Assembly (NCBI GenBank): GCA_003022925.1
Contig: PXRY01000057.1
Span: 1 to 39,464 of the forward strand
Direction of reading: 5' to 3'
DNA from: Halobacteriales archaeon QS_8_65_32
GTDB taxonomy: Archaea > Halobacteriota > Halobacteria > Halobacteriales > Halococcaceae
Length of the DNA: 39,464 bases
Made by a program: the position numbers and the translations under genes. The notes below the pieces were generated by a model that was not told the origin of the DNA, searched no databases, and saw nothing but the letters and a program-made list of their open reading frames with translations. Numbering within the stretch: the first letter of the stretch is position 1; every line of letters begins with the position of its first letter. Positions 24,240 through 32,274 of this stretch are shown one piece after another.

Positions 24240-25208
24240 ATGGAAGCAATCGAAGTATCCGAGTTCGGCGACAGCGACGTCCTTTCGACGGCCGAACACG
24301 ACGTACCCGAGCCCGGCCCCAGCGAGGTCCGCATCGCGGTCGAGGCAGTGGGCGTGAACTTCGCGGACATCATGCAGCGGCGCGGCAACTACCCCGGCGG
24401 TCCACAGCCAACGTACGTCCCCGGCATGGAAGCCGCTGGGACGGTAGAGGCAGTGGGCGAGAACGCCGATCGCGAGGTCGGCGAACGGGTCGTTGCGATG
24501 ACCCAGCAGGGGTACGCCGAGTACACGACCGCGAGCGTCGACGCACTGTTCGACGTACCCGAAGGAATGGGCTTCGAGGGAGCGGCCGGCTTTCCGGTTC
24601 AGTTCCTCACCGCACACAATACGCTGTTCGAGTGGGGCGGGCTGACCGACGGCGAGTCGGTGTTGATCCACGCCGCCGCCGGGGGCGTCGGGACCGCCGC
24701 CACCCAACTCGCCAGTCGCGCGGGCGCAACGGTCTTCGGGACGGCGAGCAGTCGAGAAAAACTCGACCTCGCCGAGGAACTGGGCTGTGAGATCCCGATC
24801 GACTACACCGAGACGGACTTCGCCGACGCGGTAAACGACGCCACCGACGGCGCGGGCGTCGATCTCGTCCTCGACGGCGTCGGCGGCGACACCACCCAGG
24901 AGAGCCTCTCGTGTCTCACCGACTTCGGGCGCATGACGGTGTACGGCGCGGCGAGCGGCGAACCCGGCCATCCCGATACCGGGACGCTGTTGTTCAACAA
25001 CCACACCGTACTCGGCTACCATCTCGGCCAGGCGATGGGCCAGGTTCCAGGGCGGGTGCTCGGCGCGGTTCCCGATCTGACCGAGGCGCTCACGTCCGGC
25101 GATCTCGAGGTAATCGTCGGCCAGACCTTCCAGCTCGCGGAAGCCGGCGACGCCCACGCCTACATCGAAAACCGCGAGAGCAGCGGCAAAGTCGTGCTCA
25201 CACCGTAG
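24240..25208 (+). CDS. NADPH:quinone oxidoreductase (MDR family)
   Basis: This is a 322-residue zinc-free medium-chain dehydrogenase/reductase of the quinone oxidoreductase type. The N-terminal GroES-like part has VGVNFADIMQRRGNYPG and YVPGMEAAGTVEAVGE; the NADPH-binding Rossmann part has VLIHAAAGGVGTAATQLA (AAxGGVG) and FGTASSREKLDLAEELG; then VDLVLDGVGGDTTQESL and the C-terminal HAYIENRESSGKVVLTP. The zinc-binding Cys cluster of alcohol dehydrogenases is absent, as expected. It reduces quinones or enones in the cytoplasm with NADPH, probably as a redox-stress function. Length and ends are normal. Confidence 0.94.
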   Translation: MEAIEVSEFGDSDVLSTAEHDVPEPGPSEVRIAVEAVGVNFADIMQRRGNYPGGPQPTYVPGMEAAGTVEAVGENADREVGERVVAMTQQGYAEYTTASVDALFDVPEGMGFEGAAGFPVQFLTAHNTLFEWGGLTDGESVLIHAAAGGVGTAATQLASRAGATVFGTASSREKLDLAEELGCEIPIDYTETDFADAVNDATDGAGVDLVLDGVGGDTTQESLSCLTDFGRMTVYGAASGEPGHPDTGTLLFNNHTVLGYHLGQAMGQVPGRVLGAVPDLTEALTSGDLEVIVGQTFQLAEAGDAHAYIENRESSGKVVLTP

Positions 25209-25325
25209 TCCGTTACCCCGATCCGTCCGTCGCTGATCGGTCTCCGCATCAGCGATCGTGGAGATTGGTCGCGCTATATCCGCTCACGATCCGATTTTTT
25301 CGGACATTGGCATAGTCCTCGTTGA

Positions 25326-25690
25326 GCGACGAAAGTCACTGCAGACCGTCTCGGGTAGGATTGGAGGGGGTCGGCCGGTCGGCGAACCCCGGCGTTCCCG
25401 TGAGCGAGCGTAGTTGTTCGAAAGGCGCTTCGCGCCTTTCGTGATGTGGCAGAAACGCGGAGCGTTTTTGCTGCAAGCGGGAAATCGCAGATTTCCCGCA
25501 ATGACGAGAGACGCTTCGCGTCTCTCGAACCACGAGCGAGCGAGAGCAGGGAAGAGCTTTGCTCCGACCGCGTTCACGAGAGCTTCGCTCTCGTGAGCCA
25601 ACAGGATCGTGACGCGATCCTGTGACGATGCAAGCACCGGAGCGCAGCGAGCCACGGGATTCGAGCGCTCAGGGGCCTCGTAAACGATTT
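25326..25690 (+). repeat. Hairpin-array repeat, copy B
   Basis: Head: GCGACGAAAGTCACTGCAGA followed by CCGTCTCGGGTAGGATTGG and GGTCGGCGAACCCCGGCG (25326-25400). Array: GAAAGGCGCTTCGCGCCTTTC (25420-25440), ACGCGGAGCGT (about 25454-25464), GGGAAATCGCAGATTTCCC (25480-25498), GAGAGACGCTTCGCGTCTCTC (25505-25525), CACGAGAGCTTCGCTCTCGTG (about 25576-25596) and CAGGATCGTGACGCGATCCTG (25602-25622). Tail: GCGCAGCGAGCCACGGGA and GGGGCCTCGTAAACGA (about 25653-25686). Modules and order match copy A; head and tail match copy C. The gap 25209-25852 holds no gene besides. Confidence 0.85.
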
Positions 25691-25852
25691 GCTTCTCCTC
25701 TGTTCCCGACTCAAGCTAACAAGTATCGAATCGACCGACCGCTGACTGATCAGCCGCCGACCGATCGTCGGTCGTCGCAGCGAAGTTCGGTGCGACCCCA
25801 GGGATCTGTTCGAGCCAACGTGTTAGCGACGGGAAAACGTGTTCGGCGACGA

Positions 25853-27814
25853 CTACTCGACATCGGTACCGTCGACACCGCCGTCGGTGTCAGCCTCGCG
25901 GTCGGCATCGGTATCATCGAGAGGGAGACCCGAGACCCCGTACGCCCGCCGTGCGGCGTCGCTCGAAACCTTCCCGAGTTCGACGTCGCGGGCGAGCGCC
26001 TCGCGGTCCCGGTCGGCAGGATCGCCATAGCCGCCGGCACCGGGGGTGCGAACGCTCACGACCGTTCCGGGCGCGAGCTCCCGAACGACCTTGCCAGGGA
26101 GGCGCTCGCCGTCGTCACTTTCGGTTCTGGCACCGGTCGTTGCCTTCGCAATCGGCCCGTTCGACGACAGTGCGTCCTCGAAGCAGTACGCGTCGCCGGG
26201 CGCTCCCTCGGTTCCGCCGGCGAGGCCGTACGGCGCGTGGCGACGGCGGTCGGCGAGAAGGCTGAACGTCGCCCAGCCGTCTCGAACGCCGATATCACGT
26301 CGGAGCCCCAACCCGCCGCGATACTGCCCCGCACCCCCCGAATCCGGCCGGTACTCGTAGCGAATCACCCGAAGCGGGTACGCCGTCTCCAGGACTTCGA
26401 CGGGCGTGTTCATCGTGTTCGACATGTGGACGTGAATGCCGTCGATCCCGTCGAGCCCCGCTCGTCCGCCGAAGCCGCCGCCCTGGGTCTCGTAGAACGC
26501 GTACGGCGTTCCCTTGTCCCCGTCCCCGCCCGCCGGCCCGTCGGCCACCGACTCATCGGTCGCCGATCCGTTCCCCGTCGATCCGTCCCTCGCCGAACCC
26601 CGGGAACTCCGGCGATCGATCCCGCCGAAGGTGACGTTGTTCATCGTTCCCTGAGAGCCCGCCAGCACGCGCTCGGGGTCGGCCTCGGCGAACGCGCCGA
26701 GCACGACATCGGTGACGCGCTGGGAGGTCTCCAAGTTGCCGCCGACCACGGCGGCGGGCAGGGTCGGATCGACGATCGTCCCCTCAGGCGTGTGGATATC
26801 GATCGGTCGGTAACAGCCGTGATTCGGCGGGATATCCGGATCGGTCACGCACCGAACCGCGTAGTACGTCGCCGATGCCGTCACGGCGAAGACCGCGTTG
26901 ACCGGTCCTTCAGTTTGGGCCGCGGTGCCGTCGAAGTCCACGGAAACGGAATCACCGTCGATCGTCACTTCGGCGACGATCGGGAGGTCCGTGTTCCCCT
27001 GGCCGTCGTCGTCGAGGACGTCCTCGAACCGGTAGCTGCCGTCCGGAAGGGCGTCGATCTCCGCGCGCATCCGTCGCTCGGAGTACTCCTTGATCTCCTC
27101 GAGCGCGCTACGGAGGTACTCGGTGCCGTACTTCCCGACGAGTTCGCCGAACCGTCGCCGGCCGGTCCGATTGGCGGCTTCCTGGGCGCGCAGATCGCCG
27201 CGACGCTCGTCGGGCGTACGGACGTTCGCGAGGATCATCTCCAGTGCGGTCTCGTCGACCGCGCCGTTCTCGTAGAATTGTATCGGGGGGATCCGAAGCC
27301 CCTCCTGATAGATCTCCGTCGAGTCGGCGGCGACGCTGCCGGCGCGCGCGCCACCGATATCGGCGTGATGGGCGCGGTTGGCCGCGTACGCGACGATCCG
27401 CTCGTCGCTCTCGTCGCTATCGCCACTATCGCCGGCGAACACCGGCGTAACGAGCGTCAGATCGGGGAGGTGGGCACCGCCGCGGAACGGGTCGTTCAAC
27501 AGGATACCGTCGCCCGGTTCCAGTGTTTCCGGCGGGAAGGCCTCGATCGCGGCGGCCACCGAGAAGGGCATCGCGCCGAGGTGGACGGGCATGTTCTCAG
27601 CCTGGCTGATCATCTCGCCCGCCGCGTCGAACAGCGCACACGAACAGTCTCGCCGTTCTTTGATGTTCGGCGAGTAGCCCGTGCGAATCAGGTTCGCGTT
27701 CATCTCCTCGGCGATCGCCGCACAGGCGTTGCGGATGATTTCGAGGGTAGCGGAGTCGACCTCGAAGCCGTCGGTTTCGGTCCCGCGATCGGAAGGAGTA
27801 TTACGGTTACTCAT
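25853..27814 (-). CDS. hyuB: Hydantoinase B / oxoprolinase-type subunit
   Basis: This is a 653-residue HyuB-family protein, the beta subunit of ATP-dependent N-methylhydantoinase, oxoprolinase or acetone-carboxylase-type complexes. Seen: IRNACAAIAEEMNANLIRTG, SPNIKERRDCSCALFD, QAENMPVHLGAMPFSV, GILLNDPFRGGAHLPDLTLV, the HHADIGG motif, and YETQGGGFGGRAGLDGIDG, with QYRGGLGLRRDI and GAGGYGDP near the end. A Ser/Gly/Asp-rich insert of about 35 residues interrupts FGGIDRRSS and YAFYETQGGG. It starts at ATG 27814, overlapping the end of hyuA by 8 bp, so both subunits are made together. It hydrolyses cyclic amides with ATP; the substrate is unknown. The C-terminus is acidic. Confidence 0.95.
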   Translation of the reverse strand: MSNRNTPSDRGTETDGFEVDSATLEIIRNACAAIAEEMNANLIRTGYSPNIKERRDCSCALFDAAGEMISQAENMPVHLGAMPFSVAAAIEAFPPETLEPGDGILLNDPFRGGAHLPDLTLVTPVFAGDSGDSDESDERIVAYAANRAHHADIGGARAGSVAADSTEIYQEGLRIPPIQFYENGAVDETALEMILANVRTPDERRGDLRAQEAANRTGRRRFGELVGKYGTEYLRSALEEIKEYSERRMRAEIDALPDGSYRFEDVLDDDGQGNTDLPIVAEVTIDGDSVSVDFDGTAAQTEGPVNAVFAVTASATYYAVRCVTDPDIPPNHGCYRPIDIHTPEGTIVDPTLPAAVVGGNLETSQRVTDVVLGAFAEADPERVLAGSQGTMNNVTFGGIDRRSSRGSARDGSTGNGSATDESVADGPAGGDGDKGTPYAFYETQGGGFGGRAGLDGIDGIHVHMSNTMNTPVEVLETAYPLRVIRYEYRPDSGGAGQYRGGLGLRRDIGVRDGWATFSLLADRRRHAPYGLAGGTEGAPGDAYCFEDALSSNGPIAKATTGARTESDDGERLPGKVVRELAPGTVVSVRTPGAGGYGDPADRDREALARDVELGKVSSDAARRAYGVSGLPLDDTDADREADTDGGVDGTDVE

Positions 27815-29954
27815 CCGGGAACACCTCGATGAGCAGGTTCCCGTAGTCGTCGACGCGGACGCGCTGGTCCGGCGGCACGACGGTCGTGCTTTCTGCGGCC
27901 TCGATAACCGCCGGCCCGTCGAACGTCCCGCCGACCGGGAGCCGGGTGCCGTCGTAGATTCGCGTCTCGTACCCCCTTCCGTCGTAGATCACCTCGCGGG
28001 TCTCGTGGATCGCGTTCTCGACGGACCCCGAGCCTGCTCCTGCCGCCTCCCTGTCCTCGACGCCGAGGGTCGGCGCGTCGACCGCGCCGCGCGCACGGAG
28101 CCGGACCGTCACGAGTTCGATCGGTTCGTCGCCGTAAGCGTGGCCGTAGCGCTGTCGGTGACGCTCGTGAAAGCGGTCTTCGACCGTTTCGATGGCTGCT
28201 TCATCGATTTCCCCGTCCGGAACGGGGACTGAGAGTTCGAACGCCTGGCCGACGTATCGCAGGTCGAGCGTCCGTTCGAAGCTGGTCTCTTCGGCCGCGA
28301 ACCCCTCGTCGGCTAACCGCTCGTGGCCCTCCCCTTCAAACTCGCCGAACGTTACCTCCAGTTCCGCCGTGTCGATCGCATCGAGGCGGCGAAGGCGGGA
28401 GGTGCTGTAGTCGTAGAGCACGTCGCTCACGAGCAATCCCAATGCCGAGAGCACGCCCGCCGTCCGGGGGATAATGACCCGCGGGATGTCGAGTTCGGCG
28501 GCGAGTTCGGGCGCGTGAAGCGGCCCCGCCCCACCGAAGGCGACGAGACCGAACTCGCGGGGGTCGTGCCCGCGTTCGACGCTCACTACCCGGAGCGCGC
28601 GCTGGAGGTTCGCGTTCGCGACGTCGACGACGTCCTGGGCGGCCTCCTCGACGGACCGACCGAGGGGACCGGCGATCGCCTCGTCGGTGACCCGGCGGAC
28701 GGTCTCGATGTCAGCGGCATCCTCGTCGCCGAGGAACGTAGAGGGTGTGAGGCGTCCGAGCAGGAGCTGTGCGTCGGTGATCGTCGGTTCGGTGCCGCCC
28801 CGCCCGTAGCATATCGGGCCGGGGTCCGCGCCGGCCGATCGGGGCCCGACACGTAGTGCATCACCGGCGTCGATCCAGGCGATCGACCCGCCGCCCGAGC
28901 CCACAGTGTGAACGTCGATCATCGGCACGCCGATCGGGTACGGGCCGACCTCGACGTCGGTCGAGACCACCGGTTCCGCGTTCTCGACGAGCGAGACGTC
29001 ACAGGAGGTCCCGCCCATGTCCATCGTAACCACGTCGGTCGAGCCACATCGCTCCGCGATCGCGGTCGCCCCCTGGACGCCCGCGGCCGGCCCCGATAAC
29101 AACGTTCGGACCGGACGATTACGGGCAACGTCGGCGTCGATGATCCCGCCGTTCGACTGCATGATCCGGAGCTCGCTGCTGACACCCGCGTCCGCTATCT
29201 CGGTTCCAAGGGTGGCGATATACCCCTCCATCACCGGTTTGAGCGCGGCGTTCATTGCCGTCACTAGCGTTCGTTCGTACTCGCGGATCTCGGGGAGCAC
29301 GTCGCTCGACAGCGAAACGGAGGCCTCGACACCCGCCTCGGTCAGGAGTTCGCGCACCCGGCGTTCGTGGTCCGTGTTCTCGAAGGCGTACAGTAGACAG
29401 ACCGCGACGCTTTCGGCGTTTTCCTCCCGAAGCCGGTCGGCGACCGCTCGAACGCTCGACTCGTCGAGGTCGGTCAGAACGGCTCCGCGCTCGTCCAGGC
29501 GTTCGGTCACCTCGTAGCGGCGATCGCGGGGGACGATCGGCGTCGCCTTCTCGGCTTGGAAATCGTAGATGTCCGGGCGATCCTGGCGACCGATCTCGAG
29601 GACGTCACCGAACCCCTCGGTGGTAACGAGGGCCGTGTCGGCCCACGCCTCCTCCAAGACGGCGTTGGTCGCCACGGTGGTCCCGTGACCGAGAAAGCTA
29701 ATCGCGTCGTACCGCCAGGCCTCGTTTTCGTTTTCGTCCCCGCGCTCGCGTGCTTCTCGCAGCCCGTCGAGAACGCCCTGCTCGGGCGACTGCGGCGTCG
29801 AAGGCGTCTTGTGTGTCTCGATTGCACCGTTTCGAATCGTCACGACGTCGGTGAAGGTCCCTCCGATATCGACGCCGACCCGGAGGTCGTCCCTCACCTT
29901 GCTCTCGCCTTCGCCCTCGCTCTCGCTCCCGCTTTCGCTTTCCTCAGTCGTCAT
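27807..29954 (-). CDS. hyuA: Hydantoinase A / oxoprolinase-type ATP-binding subunit
   Basis: This is a 715-residue HyuA-family alpha subunit. After an acidic leader of about 27 residues the ASKHA-fold ATP-binding motif reads VGVDIGGTFTDVV; HGTTVATNAVLE, TTEGFGDVLEIGRQ, RIMQSNGGIID, LLSGPAAGVQGA, VTMDMGGTSCDVSL and SGGGSIAWID follow, the full set for the alpha subunit; GGAGPLHAPELAAELDIPRV and ALGLLVSD close the domain. It hydrolyses ATP to drive ring opening in the beta subunit. It starts at ATG 29954, overlapping the symporter end by 11 bp, and overlaps hyuB by 8 bp, so it lies in the middle of a compact operon. Confidence 0.96.
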   Translation of the reverse strand: MTTEESESGSESEGEGESKVRDDLRVGVDIGGTFTDVVTIRNGAIETHKTPSTPQSPEQGVLDGLREARERGDENENEAWRYDAISFLGHGTTVATNAVLEEAWADTALVTTEGFGDVLEIGRQDRPDIYDFQAEKATPIVPRDRRYEVTERLDERGAVLTDLDESSVRAVADRLREENAESVAVCLLYAFENTDHERRVRELLTEAGVEASVSLSSDVLPEIREYERTLVTAMNAALKPVMEGYIATLGTEIADAGVSSELRIMQSNGGIIDADVARNRPVRTLLSGPAAGVQGATAIAERCGSTDVVTMDMGGTSCDVSLVENAEPVVSTDVEVGPYPIGVPMIDVHTVGSGGGSIAWIDAGDALRVGPRSAGADPGPICYGRGGTEPTITDAQLLLGRLTPSTFLGDEDAADIETVRRVTDEAIAGPLGRSVEEAAQDVVDVANANLQRALRVVSVERGHDPREFGLVAFGGAGPLHAPELAAELDIPRVIIPRTAGVLSALGLLVSDVLYDYSTSRLRRLDAIDTAELEVTFGEFEGEGHERLADEGFAAEETSFERTLDLRYVGQAFELSVPVPDGEIDEAAIETVEDRFHERHRQRYGHAYGDEPIELVTVRLRARGAVDAPTLGVEDREAAGAGSGSVENAIHETREVIYDGRGYETRIYDGTRLPVGGTFDGPAVIEAAESTTVVPPDQRVRVDDYGNLLIEVFPDE

Positions 29955-31494
29955 CGGTGGTCACGTCCCCGGCGGTTACGTCCCCGCCGGTCTCCCAGCC
30001 GCGCGAGATCGCGTAGTCGATGTAGCCCTGCGTGTCTTCGAGCGTGTCCTCGGAGACGCCGCCAACGGCGAGGCTGATCGCGACGAACACGACTGTGTTG
30101 ACGAGCAGACCGTAAAAGCCGCTCACGAATCCGGGGAGAACGGCCGGCAACGTAACGACGCCGAACTCGATAACGGCAGTGACCGCAATCCCCAACGAGA
30201 ATCCGGCGAGCGCTCCCTCCCGGGAGGCACGCGGCCAGAACAGCGCCCCTAAGAGGATCGGGAGCTGCTGGGCCGCTCCGTAGAAGCTGAGCGCCGTCAG
30301 TAACAATATGAACTCGAACTGCTGGATCGCGATGACGTACGATATGACGCCGAGAACGGGGATCGTGTACTGTGCGACGCGGGTAACGGTCTCCTCGTCG
30401 ACGTCCTCGGCGGCGTACGCTTCGTACCAGTCGCGGGTGAGAAGCGCCGACACCGCGTGTAACTGGGAGTCGGCGGTACTCATCGCGGCCGCGACCGCGC
30501 CGGCGACGACGATCGAGGCGAACCACACCGGGGTGAACTCGTACAGCACCATCGGGATCGCCGAATCGGCCTGTGCGAGGTCCGGGAACGCCTGAACCGC
30601 GCCCAGTCCTAAGAAGGCGGTCGGCAGGTAAAAGAGGATCAGATACCCGGTTCCGAAGGCGGCAACCCATTTGAGTACCCGGGGGGAACGCGCGGAGACG
30701 TATCGCAAGAAGAGGTGTGGTGTCATCGAGACGCCGATGCCGGTCATGATCGCAAAGGAGATATAGAAGGCCGGCGTGATCGTCCCCGCCGGGCCGGGCA
30801 GCGAGACGTACGCGCCGAATTCCCGGACGACCTCCGTCCAGAATGCCTGTGGGCCCCGATAAGCGCTGAAGACGAAGAACCAGCCGGCGATCCACATCGC
30901 GCCGAACATGAAGACCCCTTGGAGGGCGTCGGTCCACGCCACCGCGCGGAGCCCGCCGAGCCAGACGTAGATCACGCCCGCGACGACGAACAGCGCCGCG
31001 CCGACCTCGAAGCTGATCGCTCCCTGGGTCGCGGTCTCGAAGATGATCCCGCCGCCGATCAACTGTGTCGCGATGTAGGGAAAGGTGAAGGCGATCAGCG
31101 CGAGGCTCACGAGCTTGCCTAACAGGGGTGACTCGTAGAAATCGCCCAAGAGATCCGACGGGGTAATGTACCCGTGTTTCTTGCCGAGCAGCCACACGCG
31201 CGAGCCGACGATCCAGAGGATCAGTCCGGAGATCACCAAGTAAAACGTAGACGCGCTGAAGATCCCGATCCCGTTCGCGTAGACGAACCCGCCGACGCCG
31301 AGGAAGGCGAAGGCGGAGTGATAGGAGGCGGCGAACGTGAAGAGGAGAACGACGATGCCGAGGCCGCGACCGGCGGCCATCCAGTCGTCGACGTCGAGCG
31401 TGCCGACCTGCCAGCCGCGATAGCCGAGCGCGAGCACGATCGCGAGATAGACCCCGATCGTCGCGAGCGCGACCGTCGTCTGTAACGAGACCAT
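29944..31494 (-). CDS. Sodium:solute symporter (SSS family)
   Basis: ATG 31494 gives 516 residues with about 13 hydrophobic helices: VALATIGVYLAIVLALGY, the segment GIVVLLFTFAASYHSAFAF, YVWLGGLRAVAWTDALQG (the SSS signature region), ITPAFYISFAIMTGIGVSMT, and MSTADSQLHAVSALLTRDWY (a family hallmark near the end of helix 9). It imports a solute with sodium. Its start overlaps the stop of the small upstream gene by one base (TGATG), and its end overlaps hyuA by 11 bp. Operon context suggests that the solute is the HyuAB substrate, such as a hydantoin, oxoproline or related amide; this is inference. Confidence 0.94.
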   Translation of the reverse strand: MVSLQTTVALATIGVYLAIVLALGYRGWQVGTLDVDDWMAAGRGLGIVVLLFTFAASYHSAFAFLGVGGFVYANGIGIFSASTFYLVISGLILWIVGSRVWLLGKKHGYITPSDLLGDFYESPLLGKLVSLALIAFTFPYIATQLIGGGIIFETATQGAISFEVGAALFVVAGVIYVWLGGLRAVAWTDALQGVFMFGAMWIAGWFFVFSAYRGPQAFWTEVVREFGAYVSLPGPAGTITPAFYISFAIMTGIGVSMTPHLFLRYVSARSPRVLKWVAAFGTGYLILFYLPTAFLGLGAVQAFPDLAQADSAIPMVLYEFTPVWFASIVVAGAVAAAMSTADSQLHAVSALLTRDWYEAYAAEDVDEETVTRVAQYTIPVLGVISYVIAIQQFEFILLLTALSFYGAAQQLPILLGALFWPRASREGALAGFSLGIAVTAVIEFGVVTLPAVLPGFVSGFYGLLVNTVVFVAISLAVGGVSEDTLEDTQGYIDYAISRGWETGGDVTAGDVTTDDD

Positions 31495-31802
31495 CAGTCC
31501 CCGCTCCCGGCAACGGCGTCCCCGGCGTCGGTTTCCGTCGTCGCCACGTCCTCGCTTTCCCGGAGTTCGGGCGGGACCTGATTCTCGGTGAGTGCAAACG
31601 CGTCGCGCCACGCCGCCCAGATGAGTACGAGCGAGATACCGATGCCCCACGCGACCGTCCACAGGTACAAGAGATCGATCCCGGCGATCAGCGCCGGCGC
31701 GTCGACAACCCCGATGACCGGCGGGTTCATCGCGATCGCGAACACGATCAAAACGACGGTCGTGATCTTCCCCGCACGGGAACTCGGGAGGTATCGAGTC
31801 AT
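31494..31802 (-). CDS. Small membrane protein, SSS accessory type (DUF3311-like)
   Basis: ATG 31802 gives 102 residues with two transmembrane helices (ITTVVLIVFAIAMNPPVIGV and LIAGIDLLYLWTVAWGIGIS, continuing VLIWAAW) and an acidic C-terminal tail. Short proteins of this shape commonly precede sodium:solute symporters as an accessory chain; the match to DUF3311 is by size, topology and place rather than by motif. The stop overlaps the symporter ATG (TGATG). It is the first gene of the operon. An A+T-rich TTAAGA box is at 31826-31831. Confidence 0.82.
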   Translation of the reverse strand: MTRYLPSSRAGKITTVVLIVFAIAMNPPVIGVVDAPALIAGIDLLYLWTVAWGIGISLVLIWAAWRDAFALTENQVPPELRESEDVATTETDAGDAVAGSGD

Positions 31803-31825
31803 ACCACGCTATCCACTAACACAGT

Positions 31826-31831
31826 TCTTAA
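31826..31831 (-). promoter_or_regulatory. Possible TATA box of the symporter-hyuAB operon
   Basis: TTAAGA on the minus strand lies 24-29 nt before ATG 31802, the spacing of a leaderless haloarchaeal start. Confidence 0.45.
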
Positions 31832-31865
31832 GCGTTTACCATCGGCACGCGGTGATGCTTGTTAC

Positions 31866-32028
31866 GCGACGAGGACTGATAGCAACCGTTTCGGGTGGGA
31901 CTGGAAGGGGCCGACCGGTCGGCGAACCCCGGCGAAGTAAGCACTACAGCGACCGAACGGAGTGAGGGAGCGAAGCGCGCAACGAGCCGCGGGAGCCGAG
32001 CGTGTCGGGGGCTTGCTAAACGGTCCCA
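31866..32028 (+). repeat. Hairpin-array repeat, copy C (short form without the array)
   Basis: The head GCGACGAGGACTGATAGCAA, then CCGTTTCGGGTGGGACTGG, AAGGGGCC and GGTCGGCGAACCCCGGCG, is followed by GTAAGCACT and ACCGAACGGAGTGAG, then straight by the tail GAGCGAAGCGCGCAACGAGC, CGTGTCGGGGGCTTGCTAAA. It matches the ends of copies A and B but has no hairpin series between them. The head CCGTTT and tail AAACGG can pair. The remainder of the gap 32029-32274 holds the P-type ATPase promoter region, with A+T-rich GGATAATAATCC near 32200 and no gene. Confidence 0.8.
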
Positions 32029-32274
32029 GCGGTTCGTTCACCGGGGACAGCTAACTGAATGCGACGCAGCATACGTCGTCCGCTCGACCCGAACCCGTAT
32101 CGACCCGTTCGTGAGCAGCGGACGGGAACGGACGCGCCGCCGTTCGCGAACGGATAGCGGCGTTGTGGCAGCGCGAAGTTGTTAACTAAACGGTTCGTGG
32201 ATAATAATCCATAGCACTCAGCGGACGTCTGATAGCAGTCACGTTGATAACTTTTCAGCGCCAAGGGTAGATTG

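Noticed and set aside
25622-27832. Long plus-strand open frame (736 codons) antisense to hyuB
   Set aside because: It is Arg/Val-rich, matches no family, and mirrors the codon pattern of the clear hyuB gene on the other strand; high-G+C genes commonly leave such shadow frames open.
29951-31597. 548-codon minus-strand frame overlapping the symporter
   Set aside because: It is Arg-rich and in another frame of the clearly recognisable symporter gene, so it is a shadow.
31803-32274. A tRNA or other known RNA gene in the gap before the P-type ATPase
   Set aside because: No tRNA-like cloverleaf or rRNA sequence was recognised; the structured part is explained by repeat copy C.
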